Positions 1-12,685 of a DNA stretch of 64,000 nt are shown here, one piece after another. The position numbers were made by a program, and so were the translations under genes. Each line of letters opens with the position of its first letter. Positions within the stretch are counted from its first letter, which is position 1. This stretch comes from Thuidium tamariscinum. Taxonomy: Eukaryota > Streptophyta > Bryopsida > Hypnales > Thuidiaceae. The notes under the pieces were generated by a model, which saw only the letters and a program-made list of their open reading frames with translations, was not told where the DNA came from and ran no database searches. The stretch covers positions 20,289,501 to 20,353,500 of the forward strand of contig OX344749.2 in assembly GCA_947034885.2 (NCBI GenBank). Reading direction: 5' to 3'.

Positions 1-397
1 AGTTGACCGGCGCACGGGGAGCATATGGAGTCTGATTCGGGTCAACTTAGACTCTTTTCCAACATTCTTGGACCTTCCCGACAACCTAGGCTAGTCAAAA
101 CCTTTGGGAAAAATCAATTCCAAAAGATAGATTTTCCACCCTTTTTACCGGTTCGTGAATGTTAGCTTTGGAGCGCATTTGGGCTCCGAGAGTAAGGGGT
201 AGGGGTTCCTTTAGACTAATTTGGGTCCTCTGGAGCTAATGGCGCTGTCCGTTTGGCGATCGGACCATTTCTCCAAAAGTTAGAATAGCTACAGCAGTAG
301 AGTAGAATTAGGCCTAGTAGAATTAGAGTTTTTGACAATTTTGGTTGCGTAGGTAGTTTTAGCTCGTAATTGAGGGTAAGTGAGGTCCTTGGAAATG

Positions 398-405
398 TAT
401 AAAAG
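398..405 (+). promoter_or_regulatory. TATA box (TATAAAAG)
   Basis: A consensus plant TATA box, TATAAAAG, followed by a GC-rich then CT-rich stretch. No recognisable coding sequence follows, so if functional it more likely served the surrounding retroelement-like sequence than a host gene. Confidence 0.35.
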
Positions 406-1015
406 GGGGCCTCACCGACTTCATTTGCACCTCTTTTCTTCATTTGCTTTCCGTTAGGGCGCCACGAGGCCAACTTGTTGTTTCTTTGGCCATTGAGCCA
501 AAACTTTGCTTAATTTGAGTTTGAACTTGCTTACCTTCTATTTCCTTCTTATTTTGAGTGCCTTTCAAGGACGTTGGGGTCCCTTGGAACCACTTGCTAA
601 CTTGTGTAGAAGTCTTGATACTAAAATCATTGATTTAAAGTCTTTGGACAAGGGATTCACAGCCTGGATGGGCTTATCGAGGATCCCCCTAGGCTTAAAC
701 ATTTGATTGAGGTCCTAATCAGAAATTTGGGTAGGATCCAAATTTTCTCTAGTCTGTGAGTAGACAGAACTCTGGCCAAATTATCCTAGAATTTGAGGTT
801 AATCCCTCTTAGACGGCGAAGCTTCGCTCCTATAGCAAAAATTCCCAAAATTTCTATAGCATTGTTTTGTTTTGTTTTTGCTTGGGCCTTACTTCCCATT
901 CTAGATAATCCAAATTCCAATTTGAGTTTAGTTAAGGGGTCCCAAAAAAGGACCCAAAGTTGGCGAGCAACGGCCAAGGGTATTGAATCCAAAATTTTGG
1001 ATTAAATCAGTGCTT

Positions 1016-1078
1016 AGAGACCTAGCCAGTCGGCTTAGAGAGCCAGCCAACCGGCTTGGAGACCAACCAGTCGGCTTG
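1016..1078. repeat. Three-copy 20-21 bp tandem repeat
   Basis: Three diverged copies of a unit containing GCCAGTCGGCTT and variants (CAACCGGCTT, CCAGTCGGCTT), with the CGGCTT core recurring at 1031, 1052 and 1072. It lies inside the retroelement-like region. Confidence 0.6.
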
Positions 1079-3825
1079 AGTACCGCACAGCCCAAGGAGG
1101 CTCTGTCCAGCTGCCAAGTAACCATCAATCAACTGGCTTGGTCGTACAGAAAGTAACCCTGCATTCCAGGGCTCACAGGGTGCTCACAACCAAACTTTGC
1201 TCATCAAATTGAAACACAAATTGAACAAGAAACACACTGATTCCAATTTGAAGAAGGAAGACAAGTATTAGAAGCTCAAGGTTCACATTAGAAGTTGGGA
1301 GAAGAAGAAGTATTAGAGACAATAGGCTTGGTTGACTTTAGGAACCATTTGATTCTTTTTCTTTGGAGACATAGTTTAGAATTGTTAGAAAGTCAATGTA
1401 GAAAAAACAAATAAAAGAATAGTTTGACTTTAGAGAAGTTTAGAGCCTTGCTAAATTAGAGAAAAGTTGGGAAGCCTTAGTTGTATTAGAATTGACTTTC
1501 AAGACCATTTAGAGATAATTTCAAAAATTAAATTATATTAGGATATTTTAAAGGTTGACCTCGGGGGCCCTTCAAAAGAAAAGGAAGAGGCCCAAAGGAT
1601 AAAGGAAACCACAAAAAAGAGCTAAAAGAAAAGGAGAAGGCTTTGAAGGACAATACTTCATCCGAAGTATTCAAATTATAATCAAACTCAATCGCAAGGA
1701 CATCGGATGGAAGTGGAGCGAGAGCAATTTGGAGAGTTTGTGGAGTGGCATGAAGACCTCGAAGTCGTGATGATGGCGGTTAGTCTTTGACAAATTCCCT
1801 TGTTATCATTTTCTTTCGTAATTTCTTTTGCATAGAATTCAATTACTTATCCCGAAATTAGGAACCATGTTTAAACCCAAGTAGTAAAAATTAGTGAAAT
1901 GAACCATTGTTGAAGATCAAGAGATAACCTAGAACCAACTTAGGATTAGATTCTATAAAAGATATCTTAGAACAGAAAAAACCACATCTACTTTGAATTT
2001 GATCAAACATCAGATAACCTAGCATAGAATGCATGCTTAGATAAACCCCGTTCATTTGCACGGAGGTTAAAAAGGGTTGACCAAATCAAGCGAAGCTTAG
2101 ACTCCTCTAGACATTAAAGAGTTAGAAAACAACCTCAAAGACTTAGTCAAATTCAATCAAACCTGCCAGTAAAGTTATTTTACCCTAGCAATTACAAGAG
2201 GGCCAATTAGGAGTAGGAAAGTAGGAAGATCTATTGCTTGGAAGGCGTAACTGAATTACACGTAGGTTAGACACCCATTAGAGATCGTTGCAAAAGTAGT
2301 AGAACCTGGTTGTGTACACTTTATTCCAAGGGTGGGAATAAAGCGCCCACAGTGGTTTTAATGACTTGTGTGAGGTATTTGAGGCATCTTGGTGTAGTTT
2401 CCAACGTAAGTGATTCTTTGAGGGCCTTGAGTCACAAATTATTGAGAGCCCTTGTTGATCTAGCATTTTTCAATAACTTTATTGAGTTATTACCAATCAA
2501 ATCCCATAATAGAGACTTTTTACTAACTTTGTGGAGCTAAGTCATATTGTATACTAATCTTAAAGTAAATTTCCATATGACCTAACAATGCTGTTTTGGA
2601 AGGCTTATAGCTTGTAAGTTTTAAGTGTTTACTAACCCTTGGTTCTATACTAATCATGGTGTCTCAAGTCATGATTATCTTTGAATCACCTCATTTACAC
2701 TAACCTCACTATAATTTGGGAGTGGTATTAATGAATCTCATGGGGATAGCAAAGCTTTGAAACCCCTAGGGATCAAAAGTCTTAATAGTGTATTAAAATT
2801 ACGACCTATAGTGAAGCTTTAATCTTTTGAGGGATTGAAAAGTCTTACTTGGTTGTCAAATTGAAGCCTATGGCAAGGCATTGAACCTTCATAGTGATTC
2901 TATTTAAAGTTTAATTTCCAAAACATTTTGAAAACTATCCAAAGATTAACCTCCTCAGAGTACAATGTCATACTAGAAGGTAGAGTAGAAGTAGGAGAAT
3001 GTGAAAGCCTTGCATCTGAGGATTCCTTTTCTATCCTCCCTATTCTCCTAAGTTCTTGCAAATATTGTGAGTGCCTTTTTTTGGTGAGTATCAAAATACT
3101 AAGACCAACACTTGCAATACCCTAGCTAACCCATTTCTCAATCACCATTAGCAAAGCCTACCTGGGTTGCAAGAACTAAGGGATTGCATGGTCTAGATGG
3201 ATAGCAAGTCCATATAGGCAATAAGGCTAGGTTCAAAACAAAAGGAAAAATTGAGATTAGAGTAGAGATAGAAGAAATTAGAATAAAGATTGAAGTGCTA
3301 AGAAGTAGAAATAGGAAAGGGAAGAAAATAGAAATAGTGATGCCACAAATCTTAACCTCCATTCCCAATGCATCATGAAAACTCTATAAAAAAAGTAAAA
3401 GGAAGAAGGAACAGATGGAGGGTATTTAAACTGAGGCGGGAAATATTGAGATTTAACCTTGACCTTTAGATTAGTGAGGGATAGAGTTGGAAAGTCAACA
3501 ATTAAGCAGGTGTGGGTGATTAATTACCTACCTGTGGTAACTAATCTAATACAACTAGGTTCTTTTCATTGTTTTGAAATTGTTCTACTAATAGGTGCTT
3601 AGGTGTAGGTCTATTGTGCCTTCAAAGCAATGAATTTTTTGTAATACGTAAGTGACCCAAATAGTAGAATGAACTCAAAACAGAGGTTTTAACTAGTTTT
3701 AATTGAGGTTTTTGATAATTTTCAAGCTAGGTTAGACCTAAACTATCCATCCCACTTTGTAGAACACTCTTTGAACTTTTCAAAAGTGTAAGAATCACTT
3801 GAATCCGACTTTCTTAGTGAAAGTT

Positions 3826-3880
3826 ATGGAAGGATGAAGTTTGACTACTTATTGTTTTATCAAACTTCATCCATGGTTTT
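3826..3880. repeat. Short inverted repeat, copy 1
   Basis: GGATGAAGTTTGA at 3832-3844 is inverted as TCAAACTTCATCC at 3860-3872, with a loop of about 15 bases. The stem and the following CATGGTTTTT recur at 4276-4336, so this is a dispersed repeat rather than a chance hairpin. Confidence 0.6.
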
Positions 3881-4275
3881 TGAAAGTTCTAACAATTGAA
3901 ATGAGGTGAAACTTCTTGTCTGAGTTTTTAACAATTATTTCTACCGATATTTTAAGTTTTGATTACTTTGGATGATTACCTTAAGTTTTCATCCAACTCT
4001 AATACAAGATTTCATCCCTCTATACCCTTTTCATTTTTAGGTGTTTTCCAAATGAAAGACACTTTTGGGTTCTATTTGTCTTCTTCTATGCACATATGTG
4101 CCTAATTATCCATAATTAATCTATCTTAATGGGGCTAATTGAGCTAACCTACTTCTTATGTTTCAATCTAACTTTTGTTAGTTGGCTAATTATAAAATAT
4201 TAGATGTTCTTCTTTTAGATATGAGGTCTAGCTTTCTAAATTGATATTAAATTTTCTAATTGGACTTTTCTACTA

Positions 4276-4336
4276 AAAGTTATGAATGGATGAAGTTTGA
4301 CCGCTAATCAATTCATCAAACTTCATCCATGGTTTT
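4276..4336. repeat. Short inverted repeat, copy 2
   Basis: The same stem as at 3826-3880: GGATGAAGTTTGA at 4288-4300 and its inverse at 4316-4328, preceded by a similar AAAGTTATG sequence and followed by CATGGTTTTT. Confidence 0.6.
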
Positions 4337-4549
4337 TTAACACTTGACAATTTGAAATTAAGTATTCTTTTCACTTCTAGACTCTAGATTTTGACCTCTT
4401 TCAATTTCTCTCAACTTGTTCTAAGATTTTAGATTCTATCTATTTCTCATCCAATTTACTATCTAAACTTCATCTATCTCTAATTTTTTCAACTTGACTT
4501 CAAATCGTAAGTGTAATATGTTTTCAAAAAGCTATGAACTAGTCCTACA

Positions 4550-5499
4550 TTAACCCCTAAACGCCCAAACTGCGTTTTTTGGCAACATAGCAATTTTGGG
4601 CAGCTCACTACAAATGGAGTTTTTTTTTTCTTTGAAATTTTCACACAACGTGTGTCCAAGGAGTAGTTTTAAGGCCCAACAATTTTCATAACTTTTGACA
4701 ACACGAATAAAAAGTTATTGCATGATATGTGATTTCTTTTGCTCGTCAGGCAGCCTGGGCAACTGAAAAAACTTCTTCAAAAATCACTTTTTCTAAAATT
4801 TGAAATTTGAAATTTGTTCTTTAGATTTTTATCTACTTGGAAAGATTTTAATTATTCCATTTTGATTTGTGAAATGAAAGTTATGGGAGTTTTAGTTTGA
4901 AGGTAGTTTGTGGGAAGTTATGGAATCTCTACTCCAAAATAAACTTTGAAGTCCATTATTTTACTCAATTTTTAATATTTTTGAAAAAAAAATAAACACA
5001 TTAGGTGAAGATTGTCTATTACAACATTACAACCATTGGGATTGGAAATTTTCAATTTCAAAAATTAATTATTACTATTTTAATATTTTGATTCATTTTC
5101 TACCTCTTTCTACTTACTAGTCGTTTTCTACATGTTGCACAACTCCAAATGATTTGAAATTTTTTAGGCATGTATCTAACTTGACTAAAAGAATGAATCA
5201 AAAGAGTAACAACCATTTTGGACTTTTTTTCATACCAAAGTGAGCTACTGAAGTGCAGCTGCCCGGATTTTCGCAGGGACAAAAAAAGCATTTTTGACCA
5301 TTCAAACACTATTATCTTGCAATCTATACGGTGGAAATTTCTGAAATTTTTTCCACATATTCTCAAACTAGTTTACTATAAGATCCTACAGTTACATTTG
5401 TTTTAAGATGTTTTCAAAAAAAAGATTTTGATCTTGTACTAGAAGTGGCAGTTTTGGAGTGTTTTTGGCAAAACATAGTCAAAAACATTTAGGGGTTAA
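4550..5499 (+). mobile_element. Family A TIR element A1, TTAA-flanked
   Basis: A 942-bp element (4554-5495) flanked by TTAA at 4550-4553 and 5496-5499. The left end begins CCCCTAAACGCCCAAACTGC; the right end finishes with ATTTAGGGG, its inverse over the terminal bases. Internal landmarks shared with other copies are GGCAACATAGCAATTTTGGG near the left end and, in the right half, a TATCTTGCAATCTATA segment. No transposase is encoded; the overlapping open frames are short and unrelated to known proteins. TTAA targets with CCC-starting TIRs are the hallmark of piggyBac-type elements (Sola3 also uses TTAA); membership is inferred from ends only. Confidence 0.75.
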
Positions 5500-6294
5500 T
5501 TGAAGTCTACAACTTGGAAAATTTCAATCTAACTACTTTAACTTGCACTTCTAGTTTGGCTCTTATGTTAAAAGGGGAAACTTTGAAATTGAATAATTTG
5601 TAGAGTCTTCAAGATCTTACTTCATTTTGCAATTCAAATTGAGCACTATTATATACATTCTTCCATCCTTCTTCCTTTTCCATCTTGAGAGTTTTGTAGA
5701 ATTTTTACTCACCCCTTTAAAAGGGGATTTTTTTACAGTATTTTGGACTTAGAAGTATAATTTCTAATTTTTTTAATTTCTCTTTTTTTTCCACTATCTA
5801 AACCCTATTATTGTATTCTTAAGGTTGTCCTGAAAATTGTACAATAATGTTTCAAACTTCAAATTAATAATTGATTTCTTCTTCCTATCCAAATCAATTA
5901 TTATTCTATTCTAACTTCTAATGGTGTACTAAGTTGTTTTTTCAAAATTTCTGCCTAATCTATCTCCATCTTCAAGAATCCTTCATCAATTGTATAATAA
6001 TCTCAATTCCCAACTCCTACCTCACACTATCATTCTCTTTGAGTTTTTGAACTCTACATTGAACTTCTATTATAGTTGGTAGACTAATGAGTGAAAGAGT
6101 GGTGAGCTTAGTGGTACTTAGATCTACTTCTATTGCTAATCTCTACTCTTTAATTTACAATTTCTTCCTCCAAATTTAATTTATAAAATACTAATTTGCA
6201 AGTGTAATTCTAATTCTCCTTCTTTTTGTTTTCCTCCCTTCTTTCTATCTATTTTTCATAGATATATGTTGTGTTGTTGTGATTTAAGACATAA
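5500..6294. other. AT-rich DNA without recognised genes
   Basis: Long T-rich and CT-rich runs with no coding motif. It leads directly into the pentanucleotide satellite. Confidence 0.6.
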
Positions 6295-6644
6295 AAATAA
6301 AATAAAATAAAATAAAATAAAATAAAATAAAATAAAATAAAATAAAATAAAATAAAATAAAATAAAATAAAATAAAATAAAATAAAATAAAATAAAATAA
6401 AATAAAATAAAATAAAATAAAATAAAATAAAATAAAATAAAATAAAATAAAATAAAATAAAATAAAATAAAATAAAATAAAATAAAATAAAATAAAATAA
6501 AATAAAATAAAATAAAATAAAATAAAATAAAATAAAATAAAATAAAATAAAATAAAATAAAATAAAATAAAATAAAATAAAATAAAATAAAATAAAATAA
6601 AATAAAATAAAATAAAATAAAATAAAATAAAATAAAATAAAAAT
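6295..6644. repeat. (TAAAA)n pentanucleotide satellite, about 70 units
   Basis: An essentially uninterrupted run of the 5-mer TAAAA for about 350 bp. Its perfection implies recent expansion, and its length is likely variable between individuals or imprecise in assembly. Confidence 0.97.
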
Positions 6645-7509
6645 TTAGTTAGGAGGGGTCTCTAGCCTGTAGCTTAATGCCTGTACACTAGTGCCTTTTG
6701 ACCTGCCTCACAAGCTATTAGTTGAGCTCAACTGCCGGGGCCAAGCCTCTACCGCGAGGTTGGGCCTTTGCGGTGGGTGGAGATAGGCCTCTATTCTGAG
6801 GTCTAGCTCCAACATTAGGACTAGCTGTTGGAAGCTAATCCCCTCCAACCAATTTTAAAACTGCAACTTGGAAATTTGAAAATTTTCCTTCTTTCAATTC
6901 AACTTAAAATCGGAACTTGGCCAACAACCTTTTTTAGTACAAAAAACAAATGCAAGGGTATGACATAGAGAGAAAGAGAAACCTAAACAAGATGGGGTGA
7001 TCAAAACTTTGTTGTGTTTTTGCATACAAGCAAAACACCAAAAAAATTTAACCATGGGAAGCCAAAGCTTTGCCGTAAGTTAGTATATGGAGAGAAATTT
7101 AAGACAATCAAGACTACACAAGGTCAAAACTCCACCATCCGAGATGGGACAAGCAAAATATGGGTCAACACATGTGTTAGCACCATCCCACCAAATTGCA
7201 CACAAAATAACACAAGTTAGTACAACCTCAATCACTTCACAATTTTAGCACAAACATTGTTGGTTCACAAAATGCTTAAAACAATACTAAAGGGGTTCCC
7301 TAAGTGGCATCACCAGTCACAAGGGAAATATGCCTCTAGGATTAGTATAATGGTTAGTAAATCCAACAAAACCACTAATAATGACATCAAAACTCCAACA
7401 AATACAACAAAATGGTTAACAAACTTTGAAGAGATCCTAATGTCCTTTAAAGTTTCAACAAAACGCAAACTTAGTAGCTTAAAATGATTCAAAATACACA
7501 TGTTGTAAT
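6645..7509. other. Mixed-composition DNA after the satellite
   Basis: The first 200 bp are clearly more GC-rich than the surroundings (for example GCCGGGGCCAAGCC near 6733) and end at the satellite, as if the satellite were the tail of a retroposon on the minus strand. Pol III A and B boxes could not be identified, so no SINE call is made. The rest is AT-rich with no recognised gene. Confidence 0.4.
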
Positions 7510-7560
7510 AACTTGGCTCAAACTTGGCTCAAACTTGGCTCAAATTTGGCTCAAATTTGA
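7510..7560. repeat. 12-bp tandem repeat (TTGGCTCAAACT)
   Basis: About four to five head-to-tail copies of ACTTGGCTCAAA and close variants (ATTTGGCTCAAA). A TATAAATAA box lies about 65 bp downstream. Confidence 0.8.
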
Positions 7561-10500
7561 CCAAAATTAGCCAAAAATTCAATTAAATGGACCAACATGA
7601 ACGTGTGGCCAAAAAATGACTATAAATAATGTTTTGAGAGAAAAATAGATGCTCATATATTCTCTTCTAAGGGCACCGACCTCCTCTCATTTTCGTGTGG
7701 TAATCTTATCACCTAAGATTTTCATCTTAATCTAACCAATTTTAACTTTCTACATTGGTTCATTTTTTAACTTTTGGAGATTAACTCCAAATCACAAACA
7801 AATTGCACCATTGGTTTTAGAAGATCATTTTTGGTGGATAGAAACCCTCCACTCTTTTTTCCTATGCCAAAAACTCAATGAATCCTAGTGTCAACTTAAC
7901 ACTCCAAAAGGGTAAAAATTCAATTTTTGGAGTTTGACTTTTCTGTAAAAGTAACTAGCCTAGGATTTTTTAGTTGGTGTAAGAGAGTAAGAAAAGATCT
8001 AACTTAAACCCCATTCCAATTCTATGGGCATCCAAAACGCCAGTCAAACCCCACCATAATCTTTAATTTTGTTAATTTGGTGAGCCAAATCCCTTCAGTT
8101 TGGATACTTCTAACTATCAAAATGTCTTGAAACTTTTTGATGCGTTTCATTAACATAACAAAAAAATACACTAATCTTTAGAGTGAGATTTTACTACAAT
8201 TTGGGTAATTTATGAAAATTTCCCTTTAAAAATTAGAGCGGTTGACTATCTAGGGAGGCATCTTTTGGGTATCAAAAAATTATGAAATTTTTTGAGGAAA
8301 CTCCTATAGAATCCTACAAAAGACATATAAGCCTAAATCTAGGCTCTACACGTCTATCGAAAAAGAGTAAAATCCCGCACCATCCTTCAATTATCGGGAT
8401 TTAGGAAATCTTTCATACGGAGAGGAATCTTGGCAAAGTGACTTTGCCATTGAGTTCCTAGCTTGAATTTTACCCAAAAACGCCATCTTTTGGCTATAGA
8501 TTCCCTTCATTGATCTATCACCATGTTTTCCAAACTTGCAAGTTAACAATGGAGTTCCTACAAAAAATGGAAATTGATAAAAAAAACTTGAAACCTATTT
8601 GTAAAACTAGGTTTTAGGGTTATCACCTAGCTCTCAGATCTATTTTAGGCAATTTAATCACATGCATAACAAATGGGGCTATTTTAGGTAAATGTACTAA
8701 AGATGAATTTTATTTGATTTTGACAGTTTCTAACCTATTTACAAGTGGGATTTGGACCTAATTAGATAAAAACACTCAAAATATGACCAAATACTATATT
8801 GGCATGTAACATATTTATTTTGATTTTACACTCTTATTTGGGCTTTCTATACTATTTTACACACTATACTTTGCAAAAAATTTTAAAAAAAGAATATTGA
8901 GTTCCAAGTGATGAATTAGGGGCTCATAGTGAGGTGCATGTCATAGATCTTACAAGTAGAAGCACACTAGGATATACACATAGATATGAGTAGAAATTGG
9001 TGTCATTAGAATCTCAATTAGAAAGTAGGGATGTAAAGAAACTAAGAGGGCCAACTACTGGATCAAAGGTGTAAGAGAAACTCAATGGAGAAAGAGGCAG
9101 AAAAAAAAAGATGAAAAAAAGGATGGGAATGAAGGAAGGATAGAAGTAAGACTAGTTGGAATTAATTTATTGTGTTATGTACAATGACGGAGAGTTATAT
9201 ACCTTACTTAGAGTTGATCAACTTATAGAATTACTAATAATGGCGTGGGAACCCATAGGTGAAGAAGTTGCGACAACCACCATTGGGAGAGGAGAGATTT
9301 ATGAAACTCTGTATCCTCCATTGTTGTGTTTTGGAAAAAATTAGGCTTGAAAATCAACATCGAACTAGGGGTAGGAAAATCAAATTAGGAAGGCCAAACT
9401 AGAAGTAGGATAGGATTAGCAATCCGAATCTGAATTAGAAAATTAGGTTTAGAAGTTAAAATAGAGTTAGAATTAAAATAGAAAATTAAAATAAGTTAAA
9501 ATATTGAATTGAAATTAGTAAATTAAGTTAGAGTTTGAGATTCAATTAGAATTAGCAAATTAGACTTAGAAATTGAAATAGAATTAGAATTTAATTAAGG
9601 TAAGTTAAAAGATTAAATTCATATTAGAAATTAGAATTAGAGGTCAATATAGAATTACAAATTAAATAGAAGGTTAGGATAAGTTAAAAAATCCAATTTG
9701 AATTAACAATTCAAAGTAAGCTTGAAATTCAAATTAGGATTAGGAGTAAAATAGAAGATTAGAATAAGTCTAATTTGAGTTAATAATCCAATTTAGAATT
9801 AAAAGATAGATTAAAATTAGGATTAAAGTAATGGATTAGAATAAGTCAAATTGACATCAACCAAATCAGAATCATTCAAATCAAAGGTAAGGATTGAGTA
9901 GAAATAGAATTAGAGTAGAAGACTAGTGAATTAAGTTAGGATTGGCAATTCAAAGCAGAATAGGACCAAAATAGGAACTCGATCTAAAGTGAAGGAAAAA
10001 ATCTGCTTAGAATAAAAGAAAACCTAAATAGTCTAAGACTTAAGGTCAAGCTCTAAAATTAATGATCTAAAGCAAAAAAATTATGGGTTGTTTCCACAAT
10101 ACAAAGGGCATTTAAAGATGGTTTCAAGCTCATCCTTTCATTGAAATCTCTTCAGTCTTCACTATGAAGTCCTTCCATTTTTTTTGGTTTTTTTGTAGAT
10201 TGTTTTTTAACTATTTTTTACTAATTAGAATATTATAAAATTTATTTTCTTACATTACTACACTTTTCTAGTTCTCCAACTTAGAGACATTTCTATATTT
10301 TTTGTTGTTTCTAGGATACCTTCTTACAAATGTATACATTGGCCATATTTTTAATTTTTTTTTATTGTTTTATTATACTTTTAATGAAAAAATTGGAAAT
10401 TACCAAAACAAAATAAAATGGGCAAGTCATTCTTGCAACCACCCTTTAGTTCTATAAACATTAACCAACATTTTAGATTGTTGAAATTTCAAGTTCTTTT

Positions 10501-11095
10501 GTAATAATTTTATTTATATTGTCTATACTGGTTTCAAACAATGTATTCAATTATGTATACATCATTAGGCATTTGATTTGAACATGGCAATGTGAGTATG
10601 ATCTAAATGCAAAAGTTCTTCAATCTAAGTGTTTACATCCTCAATTACTTTGGGTTCATTGGGATTTTTTATGCACTAGCTAACTTAATGGCTTAATGGA
10701 AAACTTCATGACTTCTACTTATAACATTTATGAGATGCCTCTTTTGATGCACTTCAATTCTAAATTGTAGAAGGCAAGTTGCATTCTAACTATTTGCTAA
10801 GACTATCAACATTTGTGTATGTTGTAACTATTTGCATTCAAGATCAAATCACAGGTATTTGATATTCACACCTTCGGTGCTTCAATTTTTAGGCATCTAA
10901 TCTATGTTTGTAGAACTTCATCAAGCATTTCAATAGGCTATTAAGTTATAGAGTTTTGATAAAGAAGAAAAAAGTGTAGAAGACTTTGGTGAAGCTTCTT
11001 TGATGGTTTGTAAAGGCTTCTCTGAGTTTAAGGCTTTTGTTAACTTAGGTATTGTAATAAAAGCTTTAATGTATAGAAAAAGACTTTTGAATGAT
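7561..11095. other. Gene-poor DNA with a purine-biased tract
   Basis: No gene is recognised. From about 9360 to 9990 the plus strand is nearly free of C and is made of diverged AATTAG/AATTAGA units, suggesting an old degenerate short-period tandem repeat. Elsewhere the DNA is AT-rich and structureless to the eye. Confidence 0.55.
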
Positions 11096-11313
11096 CACTA
11101 TAAGAAACCTATATTTTAGATATTGAGCCCCAATTTTTCTTTAAAAATTTTAGGTGATGTCAGTGTTTACAACCCAATGTTTATATGTCAACATTGAGGT
11201 TACATTAGATGTTCTTGTTGATATATAAACATTGAGTTGTAAACATTGACATCACCTAAAATCTATTTAAAAAAATTAGGGCTCATTACCTAAAATGCGA
11301 GTTTCTTATAGTC
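11096..11313. mobile_element. CACTA-like hairpin MITE
   Basis: A 218-bp palindromic element. The left end is CACTATAAGAAAC and the right end is the near-perfect inverse GTTTCTTATAGTC (final base C rather than G). The arms pair over most of the length, for example AGGTGATGTCAGTGTTTACA against TGTAAACATTGACATCACCT. Flanking triplets are GAT and AAT, so the expected 3-bp duplication is imperfect. It has no coding capacity. The ends resemble those of the CACTA element at 26622-30568. Confidence 0.7.
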
Positions 11314-12438
11314 AATTATAGGGATTGTATAAGTAGGAGAAGTTAACTTTGTAGATTGCTTGTAAAGACCATATGAGTGGTTATTTGAGTTACAACATTT
11401 GTACTTCAAAAAGTGGTGGAACTACAAAGTGCTTCTTCAAATGTATCTAATGTATTCCTGTAGAAAACAATAGCCATATAACAAAAACTTACAATTGTGC
11501 CTATATAGATAAATCTACAATCTTAATATTTTGTAGTATATATATTTTTGAAAAAATAAAAAAAGAATACTAACAAATCTAGATGATGTTACTTTTTCAA
11601 TCAAATTTTAGTCTTGCAAAGTATGCAAATTAGGCTCATTAAAGCTTTATAATTCCATCACAAGAAATAAACCAAACAAATTACAAATTCCTATAAATAG
11701 ATAATCAAACAATGTAGAATTCCATAATATATTCCCTAATAGATTCCATAACTCAAGTGTCTTAAGATATTTACTTCTAATTGGTGTATCTACTAATTTC
11801 TATAATAGTAATATCTTCTTCTCAAAGGAACAAAAATCAATAGTAGTATATAATTAATTGAATAAAAAAACTTATCATTAAACTTGGAATTGTTTTCACT
11901 ATTCATTTTTTATTCCTAATTCAAAAGCTTTAAGCCCTCTATGTGACAATCCTTGTCAACTTTTTTTGGGCATGCTACCCACTCTTGCATGAAAAAAAAT
12001 TTCAATGCGTGTGCAAAGAATGTTTTTTATTCTTATTAGTGGCCCCTTCTAAATATTTAAAGCTTGGTTTACTAATAAATTTGGAAGCAATTTCTAATTT
12101 TTTTCAAACTCTAATATATTATCTATCAAACTTTTATTTAACTATCTTCCCAAAAGATACTTCCCACCCGAGCCAATTCCCCCCCTCTCTGCATTATTTC
12201 ACAACCGTTGATTCAGAAATGAAAGTTCAAACCTCCTTCCTTCCCTCGCCGATTTGATACAAATGGAAAAAAAGTGTGACTACTGATGGGTTGTTAATTG
12301 ATGGTACATAGCCATCTAGGATTTTGATCTATTTGGGGTCAAGTGCAGTGGCTTCTGATCACCTTTATTCTTGAGGTTGGATATGGGGTTTTGGATCTAG
12401 CACCATCTTTTCCCTAGTTTACAATGTAATAAAGTTTG
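11314..12438. other. AT-rich DNA without recognised genes
   Basis: A 104-codon open frame at 11943-12257 has no family motif and unnatural composition, and is not called. Near 12170-12260 there is a short CT-rich, GC-richer patch that could belong to a degraded gene promoter or UTR. Confidence 0.5.
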
Positions 12439-12486
12439 GCCGTTTGAAGCGGAGGCTGTTTGATGCGAAGGCTGTTTGATGCGAAG
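12439..12486. repeat. 16-bp tandem repeat, three copies
   Basis: Units of GCTGTTTGATGCGAAG at 12455-12470 and 12471-12486, preceded by a diverged copy GCCGTTTGAAGCGGAG at 12439-12454. A partial fourth copy follows. Confidence 0.85.
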
Positions 12487-12685
12487 GCTATTTGGTTGTT
12501 TGATGACTCAATTTAGAAACTTGAAGATTTAGAAACTCAAAGGTTTGATCTGTAGAGTGCTTCTATTGTAGGGTAATTGGCGCGGGGTGTGGAAGCTGGG
12601 TTGATCTGGATGTAGAGGATTTGAATTGCTCAATTGCGGTGCTTTACTCTGTAGTGAGCTTTCTACTTCTGATTCAGTGTTGGTT

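Larger units (their letters stand above)
1..2250. mobile_element. Probable LTR-retroelement-derived leader or LTR
   Basis: This stretch is richer in G+C than most of the window and resembles a plant LTR or retroelement leader: a TATA box at 398-405 followed by a CT-rich tract, a short tandem repeat at 1016-1078, and a short Glu-rich frame near 1688-1788 that does not continue. No primer-binding site, polypurine tract, gag or pol domain and no second LTR copy is visible, and the left edge is cut by the window. The call is inference from composition and promoter layout; it could equally be an old unclassified repeat. Confidence 0.3.
2251..4549. other. Gene-poor AT-rich DNA
   Basis: No gene is recognised. 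The open frames here are short, lack family motifs and mostly overlap on opposite strands. Two related short hairpins (3826-3880 and 4276-4336) are the only structured features seen. Confidence 0.6.

Noticed and set aside
6645-6850. Possible SINE on the minus strand with the (TAAAA)n run as its tail
   Set aside because: No convincing Pol III A and B boxes could be identified, and no second copy is in the window.
7500-7800. Possible LTR starting TGTTGTAATAAC with a TATAAATAA box near 7623
   Set aside because: No matching second LTR, primer-binding site, polypurine tract or gag/pol sequence could be found.
11943-12257. 104-codon open frame
   Set aside because: Composition follows the AT-rich background, there is no recognisable domain, no splice context and no supporting neighbour.
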